A stretch of 64,000 bases of DNA from Sabellastarte sp. h YS-2021 (lineage: Eukaryota; Annelida; Polychaeta; Sabellida; Sabellidae). The DNA is taken from assembly GCA_964017235.1 (NCBI GenBank), contig OZ024938.1:10159454-10223453 (forward strand), written 5' to 3'. A program made the translations under genes and the position numbers. The first letter of the stretch is position 1. The number at the start of each line of letters is the position of its first letter. The notes under the pieces are model-generated. The model did not search any database and was not told where the DNA came from. It worked only from the letters and a program-made list of their open reading frames with translations. This document shows positions 50,129 to 59,794 of this stretch, in pieces.

Positions 50129-50868
50129 TCTATATTAAGTAAGGTACATGCAAGCTCAGTTACCTGACCTTAACAACTACTGGCTGCCATTTCTTCCTTG
50201 CTTGTCACAAGAAATAAACTGTAAAACTCCAGCAATGTGACACTGGTGACTGGTGTTATCGCCCTTTTGTCGATCAATCCATAAACAGCTTCTATCAAAA
50301 CTGCTGTTTCTCTCGTTTTTTTTTTTGTTTTGTTTTTTTTTTACTTCTGCCAACCTCACTTCTGAAAGGTCTGGCTGAACATTATCCTGTTACCAAGACT
50401 TGTATACTACCAAAACTTCCATAGGGCCTGTAAAAGTAAGATCCTCTCCCCTTTTAACTAGCTGAGGAGTAAGAATCACTTGTAACTCTATTCCAGGGTA
50501 ACTGTCATGATAGAGACAAAAACAACCTGCCCTGAGGCCTGGTGTCCCTTTATTAGTCTAGACTAGGAGATGCTCACTTCTAGACTTACTAATCATCCTT
50601 ATTTTCATGAAAATACTAGATGAAAATCCACTGAACATCTGACATGTCCAGCAAGAGAACCTCATTAGGAGTGAAAAATGCATTGTAGGTTTGCTAAAGG
50701 CATTCTAAGTTACACCCTCCTGTTGAGTCACATGTTCTTAGACATGGTCAAACTGCAACAAGAAGCAACACACTGGTTGTCTGGACTGGAAATGCAAACA
50801 TCATTGCACCCAGTCCAAGGCATATTGAAGTCTATAACATATCATATCATAATGATCCCTAGGATCCT

Positions 50869-51863
50869 CTAAATTTGACCTGAACTGAAGAAGTGAGTCA
50901 ATACACGCTTCCTCTCTCTCTTACAGTCCCCTACCAGGGACCTTGTTTCCAAAGTGTCTGAAAGGTCATGTTCCTCCTGCAGACCTCCTGCAACTAAGGA
51001 GCTGTCCAGGAAAGTGATGTATGTAAGGAAGTCCAAGCAAAACTTATTCCTGTATAGCTGCTCTTTAAAAACATCAGAGGCTTCAAACTCCTTGAAACCC
51101 AACATAGAAGCCACATTCAATGCTGGCTGTTCACCCAAGGAATGTGGGAATTCCAAAAAGTAAGTAAATGTGACCAAACAAGGGAGCATTCACAGAAACT
51201 GTGACTGTTAAATCAATCCCTAGCCACTCAATAACAGTCAGTCAAATCTAAAATAAGGAATAGACTCCTTGTATTCTTGAGATGAATCATAATCCCCATC
51301 ACCTGACAACCTGAATCTAACCTTTTGAGAGGTATAGAAACCCGATTGTACTCATTTCTTGTCTAAAACTATTGAAACAAAAGCCTTTCCTTGTAGATAT
51401 GAATGACACTCCCCGTCATCTGACAACCAGAATCTAAACCTTTTTGGAGGAATAGAAAACTCGATTGTCTTTTGAATGACGTCATGCAGGTACTTCCCCC
51501 ACTGAATGTTCCGACTGGACCACGAACGGAAGAATTTTCCGAAGAGGTAGTCTTTCCTGCATTCAAAACTCCTCCACGGTGCAGTGTCCATGGCAACTTT
51601 AATGGCTGCCCCCAAGGGAGATTCCTTCTACTGTATAGTCAACAATCTATTCGACTGGGATGCACCCTGTGATAAAATTCCTTCCAACACCTGGCTATTA
51701 GAACCCGACGTGAACAGCAATAACGGCCATTCGAATTGTCATTCTCATGCAAGATGGCGTCGTCCAGATCGCTTCTGTTATTCAAGAGTACATTCTTCCT
51801 AGATATGTATGCTGCAAAATTATAGCTTCCAACGTCCAGCAAACTGAACCAAACGACTGGCAA
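50869..51863 (-). pseudogene. Possible DIRS gag-like region
   Basis: Several overlapping minus-strand open stretches (51,639-51,863, 51,352-51,615, 50,869-51,189) lie 5' of the RT, where DIRS elements encode a gag-like protein. I recognise no specific motif, so the call is positional. Confidence 0.35.
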
Positions 51864-52129
51864 GCTAAATAAAGATATTATTGTAGCATTAAGACCTTCT
51901 TAATGTTGATTTATTTCCTCGAGGTAGAAGACTATGGAACTTCCGATGTCACCATCCAAAAGTCCTTATTTTGCATAATATAATGCATACCTTCGAAGAT
52001 CTAATAAATGAAAGTTATGTATATATACATGTGAAAAATGAAGTGAGATTCACAGTAAAATCTCAAAAAATAAATAAAACCCTGACAAAACTTGTCCTAA
52101 TTTCCAAAGACGTCCATACTGTTGATGGC

Positions 52130-52300
52130 CAACAAAAATAATGAAGTAAACAATGTGGTCATGTGACCTAATTGGCAGGAGGACGGACTACTGTAACCCA
52201 ATGGCTTGATTAAGGTTGTTATATAACCTTAAAAATCGCATCTCTGCGTTGGCCATTGGGTTGGATGGCTCCAACAAATAGCTACTGTTAGGAAATGGTA
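52130..52300 (-). repeat. DIRS inverted terminal repeat, 5' side
   Basis: Inverse partner of 46,748-46,920. A diverged relative survives alone at 8423-8562. Confidence 0.9.
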
Positions 52301-52331
52301 AGGGTATTTCGCTATAAAATTGAATATAAAC

Positions 52332-53000
52332 AGTATTTTTCAATAATAAGTAGTTAAAAGCACTTTTAAGTTTGGCTACCCTCATTTGACCTTGAAGACA
52401 GGGCCCAAGGTCAAATCTGACCACATCAGAAGATTCGCAGCCCATGATTTCTTATTGGTTGGTTTCACATTGCAAACCTCTAGGACCAATAACAAGTGAG
52501 TTATAAGCACTTTTAAGTTCGGCTATCCTCAATTGACCTTCAAGGAGAGGCCCAAGGTCAAGTCTGACCACATGAGAAGATTTCCACCCCATGATTTCCC
52601 ATAGGTTGGTTTCACATTCTAAACCTCTAGGACCCATAATAAGTGAGTTATAAGCACTTTTAAATTTGTCTATCCTCGTCTGACCCTGAAGGAGGGGCCC
52701 AAGGTCAAATCTGACCACATAAGAAGATTTGCAGCCCATGATTTCCTATAGGTTGGTTTACCATCCCAAATGTCTAGGACCAATAATAAGTGAGTTATAA
52801 GCACTTTTAACTTTGGCTATCCTCGTTTGACCTTGAAGGAGGGGCCCAAGGTCAAATCCCACCACACCACAAGATTCCCAGCCCATGATTTCCTACAGGT
52901 TGGTTTACCATCCCAAACCTCTAGGACCAATAATAAGGGAGATATAAGCACTTTTCATGACTGAAAAGAAACGTCAATGGTGTACTTTGGCACTATGTCT
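52332..53000 (+). repeat. 147-bp satellite array, four to five units
   Basis: AGTTATAAGCACTTTTAA steps: 52,507, 52,654, 52,801, 52,948 (147 bp). Each unit holds TTTGACCTTGAAGGAGGGG then CCCAAGGTCAAATCTGACC, an inverted pair of TCAAGGTCA-like half-sites, plus CCCATGATTTCCTA and CCTCTAGGACCAATAATAAG. It begins nine bases after the DIRS edge. Frames in it are periodic artefacts. Confidence 0.9.
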
Positions 53001-53020
53001 TTTAGTTCAAATTGGGTACT

Positions 53021-53160
53021 TAGTGACCTTAGTGGTTAGCAAGTCTGTGGCATCCAAGTACAGACTGTCACCTCTGTGTGGGTTCGAGTTCCACAAGTGG
53101 CAATGCTGAGGATCTGTCTCAGTATGACCCTGGCTGTTGAATGAGACATAAAAACACCAA
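53021..53160 (+). repeat. tRNA-derived SINE
   Basis: A-box-like TGACCTTAGTGG and B box GGTTCGAGTTCC. Body CTGTCACCTCTGTGTGGGTT is shared with 26,388-26,525, and the tail is GTTGAATGAGACATAAAAAC. Confidence 0.75.
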
Positions 53161-53815
53161 CTTTGAACAACTTTGTAGGTCTAATCATCTTTCATACCTG
53201 TCTTTTTAATATCATCTAATCTGATCTACTGCATTCTCAGGTGAAATATCTTCCCTTATATATATATGTCTGTTATATAATCTCGAATCATGCAAGGATT
53301 AAGGCTGTGAAAGAGGGTAAATACTTGATGCGCAGAAACTTAATTTGAAGATTTTGTTTCTGAGATGCATCGAAACAAGGAAGAAAAGTGATCTCTGGAA
53401 ACTAATCTAGTGTGTAAACTTTTATTGTATCCAATGTCTTTCAATTGACAGACACTTAAAGGACCAGCTAAACATACACAAGGTGAATGATTGTGAGCAC
53501 CTAAAAGGATGTTACATAGGGATTGATTCTTATTTGAAGTAGGAGGGAATTCTAGAATGGAAGTACAAATTGGTGGACAAAATACAAATGTGTTTGTGGG
53601 ATTAATGTATTTATTAACAGGTAGAGCCATGCTGATATACATAAAACAATCAAAAAGAGGGTCAAAGATGCCCCAAAAGGCGGGTTGCGCAGGCAGTAAT
53701 AAGGGTAGCAACTGCTGTAATTAAATTTTAAAAAAAGGAAAGAAATGTTAGGAAAGGTAAATGTGTTAGACGTGCTAAGAAATGTAAAACTTGTAATCTA
53801 GGTTACATAATTGTA
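53161..53815. other. No recognisable gene
   Basis: A 123-codon minus-strand frame (53,340-53,711) is the longest here. I see no family motif in it and cannot support it. Confidence 0.35.
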
Positions 53816-53819
53816 TCTA

Positions 53820-54180
53820 TGCCTTAAACAGACAAACAAACAGACGGAATTACACCAATTTCAAAGTAACTGAGCTATGATGGTGATCTAACTCCCTGTC
53901 AAGTTTGAATTCGATTGGACAAAGCATTTTTGAGTTAGAGTCCGGTAACGCAAATATTGATGGACAAATGGACAAAAAACAAACAAACGAATGGACAGAA
54001 ATTACACCAATCTCGAAAGGAACCTAGCTATGATGGTGATCTATCTCCCTGTCAAGTATGAATATGATAGGACAAAGTGTTTTTGAGTTAGAGTCCGGAA
54101 ATAAAAATGTTGACAGACAGACGGACATCGGACATATCATTCTAATAGGCAGGTTGGTTAAACACAACCTGCCTAAAAAT
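53820..54180 (+). repeat. Right part of a hairpin-ended element
   Basis: Two diverged copies (about 175 bp apart) of GAGCTATGATGGTGATCTA, CTCCCTGTCAAGT, TTTTTGAGTTAGAGTCCGG. Then GACAGACAGACGGACATCGG and a hairpin with 9-bp stem AGGCAGGTT/AACCTGCCT at 54,147-54,174. The next element starts a few bases on. No left end was found. Confidence 0.7.
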
Positions 54181-54449
54181 AAACAAGAGGAGAGTGCCCG
54201 TGAACGGGCACTGTGTCAGCTGACTGAGTGTTTTTGATTTGTGAAGGTGATTAGAGGACAGAATAATTATCAGGAAAAGGGCTGTACAGAAATACAGTAA
54301 ATGGTAACTGAACAGCAAGTTCGAAAGAAATTCCGAAGCTGACAGAAGAAAAGGATAAAAAAGTTGTGCCCTGTAAATGGTATTATGAAGGAAAATAAGG
54401 TAATTGTTTAAGTGTAAAAAATAGGTTAAAACATATTTAAAGAAATACT

Positions 54450-55035
54450 ACAAATGCAATATCCTCGTTCGACCTTGAAGAAGGGGTCCAAGGTCAAATC
54501 TAACCACACAAATACATTCCCAGCCCATGATTTCCTATGGTTTACCATTCCAAACCTCTAGGACCAATTATAAATGAGTTATAAGCACTTTTAAGCTTGG
54601 CTGTCCTCATTTGACCTTGAAGGAGGGGTCCAAAGGTCAAATCTGACCATACCAAAAGATTCCGAGCCAATGATTTCCTATGGGATGGTTTACCATCCCA
54701 AATCTCTGTCACCAATAATAAGCGAGTTGTAGGCACTTTCAATTTTCGCTATCCTCATTTGACCTTGAAGGAGGGTTCCAAGGTCAAATCGGACCATATC
54801 AACAGATTCACAGCCCATGATTTCCTGTCTGTTTACCATCCCAAACCTCTGGGACCAATAATAAGCGAGTTATAAGCACTTTTAAGTTTGGCTATCCTTG
54901 TTTGACCTTGAAGGAGGGGTCATTGAAGGTCAAATCTGACCACACCAAAAGATTCCCACCCCATGATTTCCTACAGGTTGGTTTATCATCCCAAACCTCT
55001 AGGATCAATAATAAGGGAGATATAAGCACTTTTCA
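54450..55035 (+). repeat. 147-bp satellite array, second locus
   Basis: Same unit as 52,332-53,000 (GCAC landmarks 54,585, 54,733, 54,876, 55,026). The transition out of the array (ATATAAGCACTTTTCATGAC) is identical at both loci. Confidence 0.9.
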
Positions 55036-55039
55036 TGAC

Positions 55040-56830
55040 TGACAAAAACACCTGTGGCGGCCATCTTGTTTCTCAAAATGAGGCCAAAAATATTCCCAGA
55101 CAACATTTTATGGTTATTAATATATACTGCAAACTTAAGAAAGCTAGCTATAATATTTTTTTTCATCAGAGCAGTAATGGTGAAATCTCTCTCTACACAC
55201 TGCGGCTATCCAGTGGATACAATGATTTACTCAACAGTGAGAACCTGAAAGTAGCTATTGCTCAGCTATGCCATGACATAGAGGTCTGCAATTTCACTAT
55301 GTTATAGCTGACCAAAAATTCTGTGAATAACATATTTAACAAATTACTCTAAATGTAATAGTTTTCAAGTTACAACTGATTTACTCAACAGTGAGAACCT
55401 CAAAGGAACTATTACTCAGCTATGCAATGAGCTACATGTCTGAAATTTTACTATGTTATAGCTAACCCAAAAGTAGGTGAACAACATATTTAAGCAAACT
55501 ACTGTAAATGCAATAGTTTTCAAGCTACAACTGATTTACTCAATAGTGAGAACCTGAAAATAGCTATTGCTCCGCTATGCCATGAGCTATAGGTCTGTAA
55601 TTTCACTATGTTATAGCTGACCCAAAAGTAGGTGAACAATATATTTTAACAAAATACTCCAAATGCAATATTTTTCAAGTTATAGCTGATTTACTCAACA
55701 GTCAGTACCTGAGAATAGCTATTGCTCAGTTGTGCCATGAGCTATAGGTCTATAATTTCACTATGTTATAGCTGACCCAAAAGTAGCTGAATAACATATT
55801 TGCACAAATTTCTGTAAATGCAATAGTTTTCCAATTATAACTGATTTACTCAACAGTGAGAACTTCAAAGTAGCTATTACTCAGCTATGAAATGAGCCAC
55901 AGGTCTGAAACTTCACAATGTTATAGCTGACCCCAAAATAGGTGAATAACATATTGAAACAAAATACTCTAAATGCAATAGTTTTCAAGTTATAAGTGAT
56001 TTACTCAACAGTGATAACCTAAAAGTAGCTATTACTCAGCTATGCCATGAGCTACAAGTCTGAAATTTTACTATGTTATAGCTGGCCCAAAAGTAGCTGA
56101 ATAACATATTTATACGAAATTCTCTAAATGCAATAGTTTTTAAGTTACAAGTGATTTTACTCATGATGGAAGTTACTGAAAAGCCCAAAAGTAGCTATTA
56201 CTCACTTAGCTATTGAGACAGAAACCCAACTTACTCACCATATTGTAGCTATGAAAAAAGTAGCTGAATAACATATTTTAACAAAATGCTCTAAATGCAA
56301 CACTTTTCAAGTTATAAGTGATTTACTCAACAGTGATAACCTAAAAGTAGCTATTACTCAGCTATGCCATGAGCTACAGGTCTGAAATTTTACTATGTTA
56401 TAGCTGACCCAAAAGTAGCTGAATAACATATTTATACGAAATTCTCTAAATGCAATAGTTTTCAAGTTATAAGCGATTTACTCAACAGTGATAACCTAAA
56501 AGTAGCTATTACTCAGCTATGCCATGAGCTACAGGTCTGAAATTTCACTATGTTATAGCTGGCCCAAAAGTAGCTGAATAACATATTTATACGAAATTCT
56601 CTAAATGCAATAGTTTTTAAGTTACAAGTGATTTTACTCATAATGGAAGTTACTGAAAAGCCCAAAAGTAGCTATTACTCACTTAGCTATTGAGACAGAC
56701 ACCCAACTTACTCACCATATTGTAGCTATGAAAAAAGTAGCTGAACAACATATTTTCACAAAATGCTGTAAATGCAACACTTTTGAAGTTATAAGTGATT
56801 TAGTGCATGATTTCATGAATTTTAATGCAT
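55040..56830 (+). repeat. 155-bp satellite array related to the 166- and 133-bp arrays
   Basis: CTATGTTATAGCTGACC recurs at about 153-156 bp steps (55,298, 55,451, 55,605, 55,761, 55,915, 56,071 and on). Shared vocabulary with the 8.45-kb element includes AAAGTAGCTATTACTCA, AAAAGTAG-TGAATAACATATT, AATGCAATA-TTTTCAAGTTA and GATTTACTCA. Frames in it are artefacts. Confidence 0.9.
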
Positions 56831-57220
56831 TAAAAATTATTAAAAAAATTTATTTAAAAAAAAGTAAGACAGATCCAGGTCTCATACTCACACAACAGAA
56901 TCTACCTCTGGCCTAGTACATATATGCAAGATATGAGAGAAATCCCTGCAATAGTCACTGAGAAAATTGTGATAAAAAGTTGAAATTTTCACACTTTTGG
57001 TGGGGGTACCCCCCTTGTAATGTCTCTAGCAAACAGACAAACAGACAGATTTGCATGCCTTGAACAATTTTTCATCCTCGATAGATAAGGTATCTTTTAA
57101 AAAAAAACAGCATGTCTCTAGGCCTTGTAGTTTTGGAGAAGAAGTTGTTCACGCGGACACGGACGCCCACGCCGCAGAGTGATGACATAATGTCAGCTGA
57201 CTGACAAGTCAGCTGACATA

Positions 57221-57905
57221 AAAATTATTTTGAAGCAGAATTTCCGAAAGGCATCTTTAAATATTCCATACCCTGGGCAAGTTTTGGGCAAACTATGGTA
57301 CAAACTTGTAGCCCTTGGATGATTGACAGGTATCCTATTTATGGGGAAATGTGTGACACACTTGATGTGGGAATGCATTACTCTGCAAACTTCTCCAAGT
57401 ACACTTACTGCCTTCTAGTAAAGGTCACCACACTGACTTAAAATGCTCTAAATTCTTAAATAACTCTCTAGACAATGAAAAAGGAGCTTTTTTATTAGTA
57501 ACTTGATCCAGGCTTATAATATATATAAATGGAGAAAAAAAAGTGAAACTTAAGATTGAATGTCTGTACCAGATATGGTTGAATAAGAATTTACCATATG
57601 TATCTAAATTAGGCTAAATATCCCTTATGTATATAACAAATTACTTACTAACAGAGCTAAATTAAACAGGCTTCTGTCAAGAGTAAGTAATCCATGAAGA
57701 AATCCTTGAATGTTTCTTTTGCAGCTGTATACCAGCAAGTGATAAAAGATTTATTTAAGACAAATCTCTGTTAATTTGTAGAATAAATTATATTATTAAA
57801 ATGTTCCGACAACTGTTTTCTTGGAAAAATATCTAAAAGGAATTTCTAAATTAATGAGAATTTTTTGGAATTCTAAATATATTCATGACAAGGTATATAG
57901 CATTA
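57221..57905. other. No recognisable feature
   Basis: AT-rich sequence. No matched repeat and no supported frame. Confidence 0.4.
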
Positions 57906-57910
57906 TAGAA

Positions 57911-58650
57911 TATAGCATCGGAGATGCCTGTACCCCACAGCCTGGGAAAGTTTTCAACATCATCAAATATAGCAGTTGAGAACCACTCTAAAGAGTGTCA
58001 GTTATATAAAGGTCCAAGTAGAGTGAGTAAAGAAAATAATGTTTAAGAGAAAGAAAATGTATGTAAAGATAAAGTATTAAAACGAGATAATTCAATAGCA
58101 AGATGACAGCATTAATCAGTAAAACATTAGTATAGCAGTAAATGGAAATAGCATAATTATGTAAAAGTAGAATCAGTTGCAATCCATATATTTTTGTCAT
58201 AAGAGAAACATGTCTCAAATATCGCAGGCAACGTCCTACACTTTTACCGTTTCCAATATTTTGCCCGGACAAGACTTTAAATGTCAAGGTCACTACGCTA
58301 AGGTCAAAGGTCAAGATCACTCCATGATGTTGCACACCTACAAACCCCAAGCAATGACCCTACCAAGTATCAACTTCCTACATGTTACGGTTTCTGAGAT
58401 ATAGCCCAGACAGGATTCTATAGGTCAAGGTCAATAACAGCAAGGTCAAAGGTCAAATCAAGGTCACACCATGACGTTGCACACCTACACCCTCTAACCA
58501 ATGTCCCTACCAAGTATCAACTTCCTACACCTTATGGCTTCTGAGATACAGCCAGCACAAACTTTTTCCTGACCCAACACCCGCACTACCATCCATTTAA
58601 GGCCCATCCCGACACCATGGGTGAAAACAATACCCGGACAGCCATTAAAA
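57911..58650 (+). mobile_element. 146-bp-repeat element, copy E (head, core and tail)
   Basis: The most compact complete copy: head from AGCATCGGAGATGCCTGTAC, CACAGCCTGGG to TTTGTCATAAGAGAAACATG, about two and a half monomers, tail with CCATC, CCGACACCATGGGTG, AAAACAATACCCGGACAGCC. Its head shows the empty site for the insertion at 8805. Perfect AGGTCAAAGGTCA motifs lie at 58,301 and 58,443 and TCAAGGTCA at 58,284 and 58,425, about 1.35-1.5 kb upstream of the UGT start codon. Confidence 0.85.
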
Positions 58651-59498
58651 GTAAAAAATACACAAGTTTACCTACTATTAAAGAGGTCACAATATGCACA
58701 TCATCTGAAAATGATTTATGTTTTCTTTTGTATATTTGTCTGTCTTTTTGCACAATAACTCAAAAAGTTGGGAACAGACTTTGATGAAAGTTTCACGAAA
58801 TCTCCGCAATGGTACATGGAACAGATGATTTGATTTGTGAGTGATTCAGAAAACTGTCTGTTTCCAGGAATATTTTAAGGATTTTTTTTTTACGATTGCA
58901 CTAAAAGGCAACAATGGTGGTGTTGGGTCATGGCAGAGGTATGTACTCTCGGAGTACTCTTGTTAATCCGTGATTTTTTTTTATATATGCTAAAAACTGT
59001 CCTTACTTCATCTATAACTTATCCACGGGAGTAACAAAAATACTTTCAAAATGCCTTTGAACTAAATGCACTGAGCTTGATAAGACTTATTATGTTCAAT
59101 TAGGTCCGTTTGTTTTGTTATATGGTGGAATGTTTTGACACAAATCGGGGATGTTTTTAAAGGCTGTTGGAATGGCTGAATGAATTCTGAGAACACTTTC
59201 ACAAATATTATTGTCACCAGGCCAGCTTCCAAACAGAACTGTTTTTGTGACAGATATTCTCAGTAAAGATACAAACATTTTATATGATAATTAAAATATA
59301 CTAGCAACAAAATAACTGTTTACTTCCTGTTCATCTGAAGTGATACATTGTTTCTGAGATATTTTCGTAATCATTGGAAATTTGTTATTGTATTAACTGT
59401 TAAATGCTAATGTTTCCATCAATTTTTCCCACTTAAAAATAATCATCTTTTTTCCAAATTACAATTACTGACTTCCTTTATTCACTGTTATGTTTTAG
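58651..59498. other. UGT upstream region, no promoter recognised
   Basis: No convincing TATA/Inr pair or CpG-rich block. If the gene has upstream non-coding exons, the promoter may lie farther away. Confidence 0.35.
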
Positions 59499-59513
59499 CA
59501 GATACCGAATCAG
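59499..59513 (+). other. Candidate 15-nt micro-exon in the UGT 5' region
   Basis: A pyrimidine-rich stretch ends in GTTATGTTTTAG, followed by CAGATACCGAATCAG and a consensus donor GTAAGC. The acceptor, 15-nt body and donor line up, and a second acceptor waits at 59,724. It may be chance; only transcripts can decide. Confidence 0.3.
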
Positions 59514-59724
59514 GTAAGCAAATTAACTCTTCCTCATTCAGAATCTTCAATCTTTACATAAATATGCTTATCTAATCTAATCTTGTCGAATATGAACTTT
59601 TATTGCCCTTAAGCTCCATCTTTTGACAGAATCTAAGGCACCACAAATGCTAAAACCTGTTCAATAAGAGTTGATAAAAAAAATTTCTTTATATTTTACA
59701 TTTTTATATATTTTCTTATTTCAG

Positions 59725-59794
59725 TTCACACAGACAAATTGGGTGAAATAGCAGCAGCCTCAGACAATATTGGTAACAGCCTCTCAGATCTACA
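59725..59794 (+). other. Likely UGT 5' untranslated stretch after a splice acceptor
   Basis: TTTTCTTATTTCAG at 59,711-59,724 is a strong acceptor. In the UGT frame a TAA at 59,774-59,776 lies between it and the ATG, so this stretch is untranslated if spliced here. Confidence 0.5.

Larger units (their letters stand above)
46707..52323 (-). mobile_element. DIRS-type tyrosine-recombinase retroelement, decayed
   Basis: This is a complete 5.6-kb structure read on the minus strand. Inverted terminal repeats lie at 46,748-46,920 and 52,130-52,300. An internal complementary region at 46,964-47,054 is the inverse of both outer ends placed side by side. Coding remnants in order are a gag-like region, reverse transcriptase, RNase H and tyrosine recombinase, all broken by stops and frameshifts. 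DIRS elements integrate through a recombinase and a circular intermediate and give no target duplication; none is seen here. The tetranucleotide TTGA is shared by both outer edges and the ICR junction. Confidence 0.9.
54182..57220 (+). mobile_element. 3.0-kb hairpin-ended element
   Basis: Left end: AACAAGA, GG, then a perfect 8-bp hairpin AGTGCCCG/CGGGCACT (loop TGAA), then TGTCAGCTGACT. Right end: GCGGACACGGACGCCCACGC, then a perfect 13-bp hairpin ATGTCAGCTGACT/AGTCAGCTGACAT (loop GACA) that ends the element. The core consists of a 147-bp array and a 155-bp array. Non-coding. Confidence 0.8.

Noticed and set aside
53340-53711. 123-codon minus-strand frame
   Set aside because: No recognisable domain, no splice context, and its length is not unusual for AT-rich non-coding DNA.
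52188-54742. Minus-strand frames with repeated VRFDLGPLLQGQ-like phrases
   Set aside because: Looks like a protein repeat, but it is a read-through of the 147-bp satellite; the phrase period equals the DNA unit.
57988-58350. 120-codon minus-strand frame
   Set aside because: It lies across the head and core of a 146-bp-repeat element and is absent from other copies.
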